This document shows, piece by piece, positions 9,885 through 17,550 of a DNA stretch of 64,000 bases. Made by a program: the position numbers and the translations under genes. Under the pieces are notes generated by a model. That model was not told the origin of the DNA. It made no database searches and saw only the letters and a list, made by a program, of their open reading frames with translations. Each line of letters starts with the position of its first letter. Positions within the stretch are counted from its first letter, which is position 1. Source of the DNA: Streptomyces minutiscleroticus (lineage in GTDB: Bacteria > Actinomycetota > Actinomycetes > Streptomycetales > Streptomycetaceae); the NCBI RefSeq assembly GCF_014650875.1, contig NZ_BMVU01000010.1:1-64000 (forward strand), given 5' to 3'.

Positions 9885-10183
9885 CCCCGGACGGGCTCAC
9901 CCGGTGGAAGGCGGACTCGCCGGCGCCGACCGGCCGCGGCTCATGGGTCGCCCCGCTCCCGAGTCCGTTGTCGGCCGGGTGAGGACCGGGACGTCCTCGT
10001 GCCGGACGATGCGGGGGGGACGCCCCGGCGGCGGGCGTCGCGGACGTTCCTCATCTGGAAGAACGACGGGCGGGCGGCGAGTCGGCTGTCGCGGACGCCG
10101 GCCAGGAGGGCGACGCAGCGTTCCGTGGGTGTCCGTCCGGCGGCCCGTCCGGCGGCCAGGACGGCGGGGCGCGTACCTGTGCG

Positions 10184-10693
10184 TCATGCGGCGGGGCCCG
10201 GGGCGGAGGTGCGCTTGGCGCTGTCCCGTCGGGAGACGGCCTCCGCCACCTCGTCGAGGGCAGTGCGGAGCAGGTCTCCGTACGCGTCCTGGGGAAGGTG
10301 GGGGGCGTGCTCCCCGGCCGCGGTGATGTGCTCGGCGGCTGCGTCGAAGGAGCCGAGGCGGCGGTAGTCGTCGGCGAGGTTGAGATGCAGGGACGGATAG
10401 AAGCCGGCGATGTGAAGGCCGGCGTGGTGCTGCTGGACGCGCTGCTCGGTCACGGCGTCGGCGGCGTCCAGGGCGCGGACGTCCCAGGCCAGGGCCTGGG
10501 CGGGGTCTTCGTGGAGGTCTGCCAGGTGGTGCGCGAGAGTGCAGCGGTGCAGCGGGTCGCCGGTGACGCCGATCGCGGACCACAGGGCCAGGAGCTCTTG
10601 GCGGGCGGAGGCGACGTCACCGGCTCGTCCTTCGGTGACGGCCCGGCCGATGGCTTCCATGGTCGTGTCGGGGCCGGCGGGGGTTGCGGTCAT
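10184..10693 (-). CDS. Small helical (TPR-like) hypothetical protein
   Basis: A 169-residue, wholly helical protein; ATG at 10693 with GAGG about 8 nt upstream. Repeating helix-turn-helix blocks (LLALWSAIGVTGDPLHRCTLAHHLADLHE; LHLNLADDYRRLGSFDAAAEHI) look like two or three tetratricopeptide-type units. The first ~15 residues and the Lys/Arg-rich tail are probably disordered. It follows the MerR-clamp gene by 24 nt on the same strand and is likely co-transcribed with it, so the two may work together. No enzymatic motif is seen. The function is unknown; a protein-interaction adaptor is the most that can be suggested. Confidence 0.7.
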   Translation of the reverse strand: MTATPAGPDTTMEAIGRAVTEGRAGDVASARQELLALWSAIGVTGDPLHRCTLAHHLADLHEDPAQALAWDVRALDAADAVTEQRVQQHHAGLHIAGFYPSLHLNLADDYRRLGSFDAAAEHITAAGEHAPHLPQDAYGDLLRTALDEVAEAVSRRDSAKRTSAPGPAA

Positions 10694-10717
10694 GGTGGTG
10701 TCCCTCGTCGTTCCTGC

Positions 10718-11788
10718 TCAGGCTGGGTGGTCGGGCTTGACGGGCATGGCCAGGGTGGTGAGGTCGCCGCGGTCGGCGGAGCGGATCGTGACGGGCAGGT
10801 CCGGTCCTCGCAGGTCGAGCATCACCTCGGGGCCGACGGCGGTGCTGACGGCCGGATAGAGCGTGGTCAGCTCGAAGGAGACCTGGAGGTCCTGCCCCGC
10901 CGTGGTGGCCGTGAGCGGGACGCCGCAGGGCTCTGCCTCTGTCGCCAGGACGTGCAGGCCGTGAGGGGTCACCCGCAGCGTGATCCGCTCTCCCGGGTGT
11001 TCTTCCAGGGCGCGCAGGAGGGGATCCTTCGAGAGCGTCACCCGGGTCGTGGCCTCGGGCAGCGACGCGAGCATCAGGCGGTGGTCGGGGAACTCCTGCG
11101 CCAGCAGCCGGCAGTGCCGGTCCTCCCGGCCCGCCGTGCGCAGCCAGAGTCCGTGCGGTGTCGCCTCGGCCCGCACCAGGGCGCTGCGGCGGATCTCCGC
11201 GACCGCGGCCCGCAGCTCGTCACCGTCGACCGTGGCGGCCCAGGTCGCGGCCGTCGCTTCGGCCGGCACCAGGGTCCGGGTCGCAAGGCGGTAGCGGTCG
11301 GTCGCGGTCAGCGTGACCGCTTCCCGCGTCGCCTCGACGCGCAGGGCGCCGAGCACCGGCATGCCCGGTTCGCGCGCGGTCGCGGTCATCACCTGTTCGA
11401 TCGCGTCGGCCAGCACCGGCCCCTTCAGCACGGCGATCAGCACACACGGCGCATCCGTGAGCGTCGCCTTGAGCGAAGCGGCCCGCTGCCGCACCGCGGC
11501 CGCGTCTTCGAGGACCTTGGCGACGTGCTCGTCGATCAGCCGGGACGCCTCATCGAACTCCGCGTCCAGGACGGCTCCGACAGCGGTGAGGGGCATGGCC
11601 ATCTCACGGAGCTGACGCAGTGCGACGGCCCGTTCCACCTGGCCGGCACCGTAGTAGCGGTAGCCGGAGACCGGGTCGACCTCGGCAGGAGGAAGCAGCC
11701 CGGAGTCGGCGTAGAAGCGCAGGGCGCTCGCGGTCAGCCCGGTACGTCGGGCGAAGACCCCGATCGGCATCAGCTCGCAGTTCGACAC
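10718..11788 (-). CDS. MerR-type regulator fused to a beta-clamp-like (DnaN) region
   Basis: A 356-residue two-part protein. Residues 7-75 are a MerR DNA-binding domain (GVFARRTGLTASALRFYADSG, then GYRYYGAGQV and ALRQLREMAMPL), and 76-110 form a dimerisation-type helix. From about 113 to the end the sequence matches DNA polymerase III beta subunit patterns: PVLGALRVEA..VTLTATDRYRLATRTL, CRLLAQEFPDHRLML, DPLLRALEE, and a C-terminus with FELTTLYPAV..DLRGPDLPVTIRSADRGDLTTLAMPVK, much like the DnaN end. The clamp part is about 245 residues, roughly two of DnaN's three subdomains. GTG at 11788 is used here; ATG at 11770 is an alternative and neither has a strong ribosome site. A MerR-style promoter lies just upstream. 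I infer a regulator whose effector region derives from a sliding clamp; binding to DNA polymerase or partner peptides is untested. Confidence 0.85.
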   Translation of the reverse strand: MSNCELMPIGVFARRTGLTASALRFYADSGLLPPAEVDPVSGYRYYGAGQVERAVALRQLREMAMPLTAVGAVLDAEFDEASRLIDEHVAKVLEDAAAVRQRAASLKATLTDAPCVLIAVLKGPVLADAIEQVMTATAREPGMPVLGALRVEATREAVTLTATDRYRLATRTLVPAEATAATWAATVDGDELRAAVAEIRRSALVRAEATPHGLWLRTAGREDRHCRLLAQEFPDHRLMLASLPEATTRVTLSKDPLLRALEEHPGERITLRVTPHGLHVLATEAEPCGVPLTATTAGQDLQVSFELTTLYPAVSTAVGPEVMLDLRGPDLPVTIRSADRGDLTTLAMPVKPDHPA

Positions 11789-11794
11789 CCCGCC

Positions 11795-11825
11795 ATCGTC
11801 GGGCTTCGACCAGCTTGAAGGTCAA
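11795..11825 (-). promoter_or_regulatory. Possible MerR-type promoter with 19-bp spacer
   Basis: Read on the minus strand, TTGACC (11820-11825) and GACGAT (11795-11800) are separated by 19 bp. This long spacing is typical of promoters that MerR proteins activate by twisting. The spacer carries a partial dyad starting GACC and ending GGTC. It sits a few bases before the GTG of the MerR-clamp gene, suggesting autoregulation and a nearly leaderless transcript. Motif evidence only. Confidence 0.4.
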
Positions 11826-11830
11826 CAACG

Positions 11831-12118
11831 GTCAGGCGCGTCGACGACCTCCTGACGCATCTGGCCGCCCGCTGCCGCACCTCCGCGGACACCGCCCTGT
11901 CCCTGTGGCTGCCGGAGCGCTCCTGCGACCGCCGCTGGGGCGGCATCGTCCGCCCCGACGCCTACGCCCACTACCGCGAGGGCGCCCACACGCTGCCGTT
12001 CTTCCTCGAGTACGACACCGGCAGCCAGTCCCTCGCCCGCGTCGAGGCGAAACTCGTCGGCTACGCCGCCTTCGCCACCACCGGCCCACGGCACCGATCG
12101 GCCGCCGTCACCGCGATG
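11831..12118 (+). pseudogene. Fragment of a replication-relaxation-type protein
   Basis: A plus-strand segment translates cleanly as VRRVDDLLTHLAARCR, then LSLWLPERSCDRRWGG, then ADAYAHYREGAHTLPF-like sequence, then FFLEYDTGSQSLARVEAKLVGYAAFA. This is the pattern of replication-relaxation family proteins found on actinobacterial plasmids and integrative elements. There is no start codon context and no N-terminal wing domain, and homology stops near 12118, where an oppositely oriented IS5-type remnant follows. It is read as a truncated leftover of an integrative element. Confidence 0.6.
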
Positions 12119-12179
12119 AGCGCTCTTCGGTCCGCCACCCGATCTGGTCCACGGCATCCGATCGGGCCCGCCGCCCGAC

Positions 12180-12613
12180 CACTGCTCACCCGCACTGCCC
12201 GGGCCGAACGACCAGGCTGCCCGCGCCTGCCGCCGATCGGTGCGAGCTCCTTGCAGCCACGCCGGACGGGGCCTTGGGGTGCAACCGTCCACCGAGAGCC
12301 CGCCGAGATCGAGGCCGGGTGTCCGGGAGTGGGCGTCCAGGGCGAGAGCGCGCAGCGCTCCGGAAACCCCTTGCCGAGACCGCTCTTCGAGGCGTCGGCG
12401 GACGATGCGGTCCGGGCATCCGGGCGTGGGGATCCGCTCGTAGCCGGACCGTTGGACCAGCGCGAGCACGACGTGCTCGAAGACGGTGTGGTCGGGGATC
12501 CGGCGGCGGTGACAGCCCAGCAGGTGGCCGACTGCGGACTCCTCCAGGACGGGGAGGAGAGCGGCGGACTGGTCCCGCAGGGGTTCGAGCAGGCAGGCCG
12601 GCAGCGCGGGCAC
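12180..12613 (-). pseudogene. IS5-family transposase N-terminal remnant
   Basis: From a GTG at 12613 the minus strand reads VPALPACLLEPLRDQSAALLP, then HLLGCHRRRIPDHTVFEHVVLALV, then SGYERIPTPGCPDRIVRRRLEE and LDLGGLSVDGC. This is the N-terminal helical domain and first strand of Streptomyces IS5-type transposases. After VDGC the similarity continues in another frame (APQGPVRRGCKELAPIGGRR), so there is a frameshift. The catalytic C-terminal part is absent. It abuts the replication-relaxation fragment, consistent with an IS having inserted into that gene and both decaying. Confidence 0.65.
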
Positions 12614-12703
12614 GGCCGTCCTTCGTGATCCCCGAGCATGGAGATCACGGGCATGAGGTACGTGCAGGGCGGCGGGTCGACCGGCCCCGGGTTCAGGACG
12701 GGT

Positions 12704-13396
12704 TCACCACGGGAGGTTCCCGGATCGGTCGATGAACTGTCCCGTCGGCCCGTCCGGGCCGATCGTCGCGAGAGTCACGATGGACTCCGCGCCGTCGGCG
12801 ACGCTGTGTCCGAGGCCGCCGGTGAAGTCGGTCGCGGTCTGCCCGGGGTCCGCGGCGTTGACCTTCACGTCCTTCAGTTCCTTGGCGTACTGCGTCGTGA
12901 GCATCGTGACCGCGGCCTTCGAGGCGCTGTAGAGGGGCAGGGCGTACTGCGACTCGATCCGCGCCGGGTCCTGGGTCATGCCGAAGGAGCCCATCCCGCT
13001 GGACACGTTGACGATGACGGGGTTCGGCGACCTGCGCAGCAGCGGGAGGAAGGCGTGCGTGACGCGCACGATCCCGACGACGTTCACGTCGAGCACGGCG
13101 CTCATGTCGGCCGCGGTGTACTCCTCGACGGGGCCGACCCTGCCGAGGACGCCGGCATTGTTGACCAGGACGTCGATCATTCCCTCGTGCGCGGCGACGT
13201 CCGCGGCCGCGGCCCGGACCGAGGCGTCGTCGGTCACGTCGATCCGAACGAACCGGGCGCCGATCGACTCGGCCGCGGCCCGGCCGCGCTCACGGTGGCG
13301 GGCGCCGAGGAGGACGGTGTGTCCCGCCTCGATGAGGCGACGAGCGGTTTCGAAGCCGAGGGATTTGTTGGCCCCGGTGATGAGAGTGGTGGTCAT
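12704..13396 (-). CDS. SDR-family oxidoreductase
   Basis: A 230-residue classical short-chain dehydrogenase. The ATG at 13396 has a perfect AGGAGG seven bases upstream; an upstream in-frame extension to 13444 falls inside the duplicated promoter and is not used. N-terminal Rossmann motif TGANKSLG (TGxxxxxG) binds NAD(P); DV at 60-61, NNAG near 80 and the catalytic Ser-Tyr-Lys set (NVSSG; YSASK) are all present. Residues after YSASK (ELKDVKVNAADPGQTATDF) match the usual PG motif region. The substrate is not predictable. Its promoter is an almost identical inverted copy of that of the ABM monooxygenase gene at 14529, so the two are probably co-controlled by the XRE regulator between them. Confidence 0.9.
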   Translation of the reverse strand: MTTTLITGANKSLGFETARRLIEAGHTVLLGARHRERGRAAAESIGARFVRIDVTDDASVRAAAADVAAHEGMIDVLVNNAGVLGRVGPVEEYTAADMSAVLDVNVVGIVRVTHAFLPLLRRSPNPVIVNVSSGMGSFGMTQDPARIESQYALPLYSASKAAVTMLTTQYAKELKDVKVNAADPGQTATDFTGGLGHSVADGAESIVTLATIGPDGPTGQFIDRSGNLPW

Positions 13397-13514
13397 GCCG
13401 GCTCCTCCTGGTCCTAACAGCACGGTCGTGCGCTGTTCACGCACTCCATGCTGGGTCCCCGGAAGGGTGGGCGGGAGCTACGGGACTTCCTGGTACCGCG
13501 CGTACCACCCAGCG
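13394..13514 (-). repeat. 121-bp inverted promoter duplication, copy A
   Basis: The reverse complement of this segment matches 14411-14531 with five mismatches in 121 bases and no gap. Both copies end exactly at a start codon (SDR here, ABM monooxygenase there) and include the same AGGAGG ribosome site. They therefore serve as duplicated promoter-leader cassettes in inverted orientation on either side of the XRE regulator gene. Confidence 0.9.
13490..13508. promoter_or_regulatory. Operator-like palindrome in promoter copy A
   Basis: TGGTAC and GTACCA arms separated by 5 bp (CGCGC), about 95-110 bp upstream of the SDR start codon. It corresponds to the palindrome at 14417-14435, with one arm base changed. 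A plausible binding site of the adjacent XRE regulator (inference). Confidence 0.5.
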
Positions 13515-13548
13515 GCCCGGTCCACCGGACGAGGCGGAACGCGGGCCT

Positions 13549-14382
13549 TCATCCCTGAGGAGACATCCTCTGCACCCCGATGGCCGCGAGGAGTTCGAGT
13601 TTGCTGCGGGCGTCGGTGCCCGGCTGCGGCGTGTACACCACGAGGCGGAGGTCCGTGTCCTGGGTGTTGAGGATGTCGGAGTTCATGGCGATGTCTCCGA
13701 CGTCCGGGTGCCGGACGAGTTTGTGCGCACTCTGGTGGCCGCCCACCGCCCGGCGGCTCCACAGCTCGCGGAACCGTGGGCTGAGGTTCAGCCTCGACAC
13801 CAGCGCCGCGAGGTCGGGATCGTCGGGATACCGGCTCGTCGTCGCGCGCAGGTCGGCGACGAGGGACTCCTCGAACGCCGCCCGCTCGGCCGCCGTCTGC
13901 CGGACCCGGGGCAGTTCACCCAGGAACTGCCAGACCAGGACGTTGCGGTCCCCCACGCCCTGGACCGTGGGATCGCCGAACGTGGCCGCGAACAGCGGAT
14001 TCCAGTGCAGCAACTGCCAGGTGGCGTCGTAGACCGCCAGCGGGTTGCCGGCGAGCTGGTCCACGATCCGGTGCAGGCTCCCCGGGATCATGCGCGGAAC
14101 CCGGCTCGGATCCGCCGAGTGGCCGGCCATGCGCAGAAGGTGGGCGTGTTCGTCGTCGGACAGGTGCAGGGCGCGGGCCAGGGCCGAGCAGACCTGCGCC
14201 GAGGGTGTCGCCACCCGTCCCTGCTCCAGCCGGACCACGTACTCGACCGAGATGCCGGCCAGCGTCGCCAGCTCCGCGCGTCGCAGACCGGGGACCCGGC
14301 GGGGTGAGCCGTGCGCGAAGCCCACCGTCGCGGGGTCCAGCCGGTCGCGCCACGCCCGCAGCGCGGCACCGAGTTCATCCAT
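13549..14382 (-). CDS. XRE-family regulator with MmyB-like ligand domain
   Basis: A 277-residue regulator from the ATG at 14382, chosen because GGAGG lies 9 bases upstream; ATGs at 14391 and 14403 are less well placed. N-terminal helix-turn-helix: RRAELATLAGISVEYVVRLEQGR (about 32-54). The downstream region has the MmyB-like PAS-type pattern: VYDATWQLLHWNPLFAATFGD, RNVLVWQFL, and the C-terminal HPDVGDIAMNSDILNT..LRLVVYTPQPGT. Such proteins typically repress neighbouring oxidoreductase genes and sense a small hydrophobic ligand. It sits between SDR and ABM monooxygenase genes whose promoters are duplicates carrying a GTGGTAC/GTACCAC palindrome, the likely operator. It is divergent from the monooxygenase gene, so copy B also lies upstream of its own start. 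Confidence 0.9.
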   Translation of the reverse strand: MDELGAALRAWRDRLDPATVGFAHGSPRRVPGLRRAELATLAGISVEYVVRLEQGRVATPSAQVCSALARALHLSDDEHAHLLRMAGHSADPSRVPRMIPGSLHRIVDQLAGNPLAVYDATWQLLHWNPLFAATFGDPTVQGVGDRNVLVWQFLGELPRVRQTAAERAAFEESLVADLRATTSRYPDDPDLAALVSRLNLSPRFRELWSRRAVGGHQSAHKLVRHPDVGDIAMNSDILNTQDTDLRLVVYTPQPGTDARSKLELLAAIGVQRMSPQG

Positions 14383-14410
14383 GCGCACCATCCTCCCGCA
14401 CACTCCGCCC

Positions 14411-14531
14411 CGCTGGGTGGTACGCGCGGTACCACGAAGTCCCGTAGCTCCCGCCGATCCTCCCGGGGACCCAGCATGGAGTGCGTGAACAGCGCACGAC
14501 CGTGCTGTTCGGACCAGGAGGAGCCGGCATG
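14411..14531 (+). repeat. 121-bp inverted promoter duplication, copy B
   Basis: Partner of the segment at 13394-13514 (about 96% identical in inverted orientation). It covers the region between the divergent XRE regulator and the ABM monooxygenase, up to and including the monooxygenase start codon. Confidence 0.9.
14417..14435. promoter_or_regulatory. Operator-like palindrome GTGGTAC-N5-GTACCAC
   Basis: Perfect 7-bp inverted arms with a 5-bp GCGCG spacer, 35 bp from the XRE start codon and about 95 bp from the ABM start codon. Its equivalent is present in promoter copy A. A likely operator for the XRE regulator. Confidence 0.6.
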
Positions 14532-14852
14532 ACCGCCACGTCGCACCACTACGTCACCGTGCTGTGGGAAGCCCGCGCCAGAACCGGGAAGGAGGCCGCG
14601 ATGAAGGCGTTCATGACCGCCGCCGTCACCGCATCGCGTCACGACGCGGGCAACATCGACTACGAGGCTCACCAGGTCGAGGGAGAACCGGGCACGTTCG
14701 TCGTCTTCGAGCGCTGGGAGAGCCGCGAGGCCCTCGAAGGCCACCTGCAGGCACCCCGCATGCAGGAGCTGGTGCCCCAACTGCTGGAACTGATGGACGG
14801 CAGCATCGAGGACGGGATCCGCTTCCTGCGGCCGTTCCGCCCGGCGCGGTAG
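14529..14852 (+). CDS. ABM-domain (quinol-type) monooxygenase
   Basis: A 107-residue single-domain protein with AGGAGG seven bases before its ATG. The dimeric alpha/beta ferredoxin-like ABM fold is recognisable: HYVTVLWEARARTGKE, then AAVTASRHDAGNIDYEAHQ, then GTFVVFERWESREALEGHLQAP and ELVPQLLELMDG. The pattern (V.F..W.....L..H) is typical of antibiotic-biosynthesis-monooxygenase/YgiN-type proteins, cofactor-free enzymes acting on quinols or polyphenolic compounds. Through its promoter duplicate it is paired with the SDR gene at 12704-13396, suggesting a two-enzyme detoxification or quinone-handling response under the XRE regulator (inference). Confidence 0.85.
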   Translation: MTATSHHYVTVLWEARARTGKEAAMKAFMTAAVTASRHDAGNIDYEAHQVEGEPGTFVVFERWESREALEGHLQAPRMQELVPQLLELMDGSIEDGIRFLRPFRPAR

Positions 14853-14929
14853 GCCGACCCGGAGCACGGCGGTCGTGATCGTCGTCTCCCGAAGCCGAAC
14901 GGTTTCGAGCAGCAGGACGACAGCGCGGG

Positions 14930-15110
14930 CCGGCACAGGTCCAGGGTCGACACCGCCACGGCGGTCGGCACCGTTCCCCCGTTCATCATTCCGACGTACT
15001 CCTCCACCCGCTCCCGGTCGTTCCACGCCGGAGGAACCATGGGCACGACGAACTCGTACAGATGGGCGTCGTCGTCGCGTTCCGCCGGCAGGCCGAACCG
15101 AGCGGCTCCG
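14930..15110 (-). pseudogene. Remnant of an unidentified protein gene
   Basis: On the minus strand this segment reads AARFGLPAERDDDAHLYEF, then VVPMVPPAWNDRERVEEYV, then GMMNGGTVPTAVAVSTLDLC. This is well-formed protein sequence without the Arg/Pro-rich look of shadow frames. No start or ribosome site is visible, and the downstream part appears to jump frame (ARAVVLLLETVRLRETT). Probably the decayed 3' end of a conserved gene I do not recognise. The rest of 14853-15402 holds nothing I can support. Confidence 0.4.
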
Positions 15111-15402
15111 GGACGGAAGCGATCACAGGGCGGCCGAATGCAAGAGGCCCATCAGTCCCTGATCCGGTCGGATCCGGCAGCGGCCGTCCCGCTCGACTTC
15201 CCGGCGAAGCAGAGCGTCCATGGCCGTGGCCGACGCAACGGACGGGCCGGTTCCACCCCATGAACCCGTCCCGGGCCACGGCCGGTTCGCCCGGGAGACA
15301 CGCGCCGCGCACGCGCTCGGCGAACCCCTGCGGCCTGCCCGCGCGGTTCCGCACCCCGGCCGGGGACCTCGACCGGCCGCCCTCCCGAAAACGAGGTTCC
15401 GC

Positions 15403-16490
15403 ATGTCCGGCCGCACCCACGCCCGCACCCTGCGCGCCGCCCTCGCCTCCGAACCCCCGCGCGACCTGACCGGCGCGCTCGCGGCGGCCCACCGCGCGTT
15501 GACCAGCCTCGCGGGCAGCGACGAGGCCACGATCACCGAACTCGCCCTCGCCGCGGGCCTGGGCCGTTCCACCACCGGCAAGGCTCTGGTCACCCTGAAG
15601 GATCGCGGCCCGGCCGTCCGTGTCCCCGGCGGCCACGACGGAGCGCGGCGTACCCCCGACCACTGGCGCGCCACACCCGCCGGCGAGGACGTCACCGAAG
15701 ACGCCCGGAGCCGGCCGGACTCCCCGGGCACCGTCTCGGCCGAAGCCGCAGCCGACGGCCCGGAGCCGGTCACCGGCGATCCAGGCGACGAGGCCGCCCC
15801 GGCCGAAGAGACCGTTCCGGCACCCGCTGCAGCGCCCGACGACGTGACGCAGGCTGCTGCCGTCCCGGTGGCCGGTAGCGCACCGGATGTGTCAGCACCG
15901 GACGCCGCACAGGGCGACGACACCGATCGCCCGCGCACGGCGCACGCAGAAGACGCTCTCGTGTCCGGAAGGACTCCTGTCCCGCAGGCCGGCGCTGAGC
16001 ACCGCCCGGTCGAGTCGGCGGACATGCGCGTCCTGGCCGGCGGAAAGAAGCGGCGCGCGCCAGGAGCGCTGCGTCAGGGTGTCATCGACCACCTGACTGC
16101 CCATCCGGTGAGGCGTTCACGGCCACGCGCATCAGCCGCGTGATCGAGAGGTCCTCGGGCGCCATCGCCAACGCCTGGGACGAGCTGGTCAGCCAGGGCC
16201 TCGCCGAGCAGGTGAGCGACCGGCCGCGTACCTACCGACCGGTCACGCCGCAGGCCGACGTGCAGCCCGGTCGGTCGGAGCAGACCGGGTCGGTCCTCGA
16301 AACTTGGGGATCGGTCCGGTCTCCGTTGCCGGGGCTCGAGACCTCCACCGGATGCTCCTCACCCCGTCTCGGCCGCAGGCTCACCGAGAACAAGTGCATG
16401 TGCCGCAGCCGACCGGATGCGGGAGAGCAACAGACCGTCCTGGGACATTTCGAGGCCGACGCGAAGCGACGGCGTTCAAGGGTCGCTTGA
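15403..16490 (+). pseudogene. Winged-helix (MarR-like) protein, frameshifted
   Basis: From the ATG at 15403 (weak GAGG upstream) the frame encodes an N-terminal helix-turn-helix (TITELALAAGLGRSTTGKALVTL, about 45-68) followed by a long Ala/Pro/Glu-rich disordered linker. It then reads KKRRAPGALRQGVIDHLTAHP near 16080-16105. The natural continuation EAFTATRISRVIERSSGAIANAWDELVSQGLAEQ, a second winged helix, is in another frame beginning near 16107, so a frameshift around 16100-16112 splits the gene. The second frame is open to 16490, although family-like sequence ends near 16250. Two-winged-helix proteins with disordered linkers occur on actinobacterial integrative elements. A sequencing error is an alternative explanation. 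Confidence 0.6.
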
Positions 16491-16531
16491 CCGGTGGTGA
16501 CAGTCGCATGAGGCGATCGGGGGCTTCCGCG

Positions 16532-17068
16532 TCAGCCGTGGTCCTCCCACTCCGGTGCGCAGAACCTGGCCTCGCTGACCACGGTGTCCCCCGCTCTGGC
16601 GGCCCGCACGTACATGTTGAGTCCGTCCGGTCCCAGATCCCCGCCGCAGCCGACGCGCAGACCGGTCTCATGGTCCTCGACGTGCCGGGTCAGGGCCTCG
16701 TCCACGGCGGAGACCTGCATGCCGATCAGGTGGATGCCCGCGAAGGCGATCCGGGGTCCGGTGCGCCCGTGCACGGTCACCGCCCCCAGAGCGGGAACGC
16801 CCTGCGGGTACCGGTAGTGCGCGGTGAGCCCGATCTGGCCGAACCGTTCCTCGGTCAGGTACCACTGCCCGGCCCTGCGGTGCCACGGCCAGGGGTAGTG
16901 TCCCTGGCGTGCGGCCGGCACCTCGCCGTCCAACGCCGCCGCCACCTCATGCGGGCCCATCCCGAACGCCAGCGGACCGACGCTCTCCAAGGGGGTCCAG
17001 TCCCAGCGCGGCCGCTCCTGGTCCGGCCTCACCGGCCACGCCCCCGCATTCGTCTCCCGCTCGCGCAC
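16532..17068 (-). CDS. Conserved-looking hypothetical protein
   Basis: A 178-residue protein from a GTG at 17068; no good ribosome site is visible, so the start is uncertain (the frame is open to 17158). The sequence is well structured: PLESVGPLAFGMGPHEVAAAL, then RFGQIGLTAHYRYPQGVPALGAVTVHGRTGPRIAFAGIHLIG, then SAVDEALTRHVEDH and VRAARAGDTVVSEARFC. It resembles small Streptomyces cytoplasmic proteins of unknown function that carry an FGMxxxEV motif. No signal peptide or membrane segment. No operon partner. Confidence 0.65.
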   Translation of the reverse strand: MRERETNAGAWPVRPDQERPRWDWTPLESVGPLAFGMGPHEVAAALDGEVPAARQGHYPWPWHRRAGQWYLTEERFGQIGLTAHYRYPQGVPALGAVTVHGRTGPRIAFAGIHLIGMQVSAVDEALTRHVEDHETGLRVGCGGDLGPDGLNMYVRAARAGDTVVSEARFCAPEWEDHG

Positions 17069-17550
17069 GTCACGCCACTGGCTGGAAGGCGCCCCTGAAC
17101 GCCTTCCAGATCGAGTTCGAAGGCCGCCTGGCCCCGAGCAACACCTGGCAACCAACAACCATGATCAGCTGTTTGGTTGACACTCCCCGACCGCGCAAGG
17201 GCGGCTCGGGCTGCAAGTCGCTCCGGATTCGCCCGTCCTTGCTTCATGGCACTTGGGTCTCTGTCCACTCGGTCTCTGTCCACTCGGCTGAACGTCGTGC
17301 AGGCAGCGCAGCGCCGAGTGCGGGGCGTCGAGCATGGGATCCCGGCGCCGGCTCTGCGCTGCCGGGCCGGGGAGTCCTGCATACACGGCAACTCCGAGCG
17401 GACCGTCAGGTGATACCCGTACGGGAGCCACCTGCCGTTAGTCGCCAGGCCGCGGCGAGCAGTCACCGGGCGTTGCGAGCCCTGCCCGACGCTGTCCGGT
17501 TTTCCTCGCCGGAGCGGGATGGTTGAGCGAGAAGGGAAGGCGAGGAGTGG
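17069..17550. other. Gene-poor stretch with hairpin, short repeat and possible coding scrap
   Basis: Contains a perfect 10-bp inverted repeat (CTGGAAGGCG at 17082-17091, CGCCTTCCAG at 17100-17109). Next to it is a short plus-strand stretch that reads LNAFQIEFEGRLAPSNTW (about 17096-17150) and could be the tail of a lost transposase. A 15-bp direct repeat (GGTCTCTGTCCACTC, two adjacent copies) lies at 17256-17285. No gene is supported. Confidence 0.4.

Noticed and set aside
9885..10183. Plus-strand frame of about 140 codons (9904-10326)
   Set aside because: Gly/Arg-rich composition, no ribosome site, and it overlaps the well-formed minus-strand gene at 10184-10693.
17256..17285. 15-bp direct repeat as an IS target duplication
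   Set aside because: The copies are adjacent and not flanking any element; more likely a local slippage duplication.
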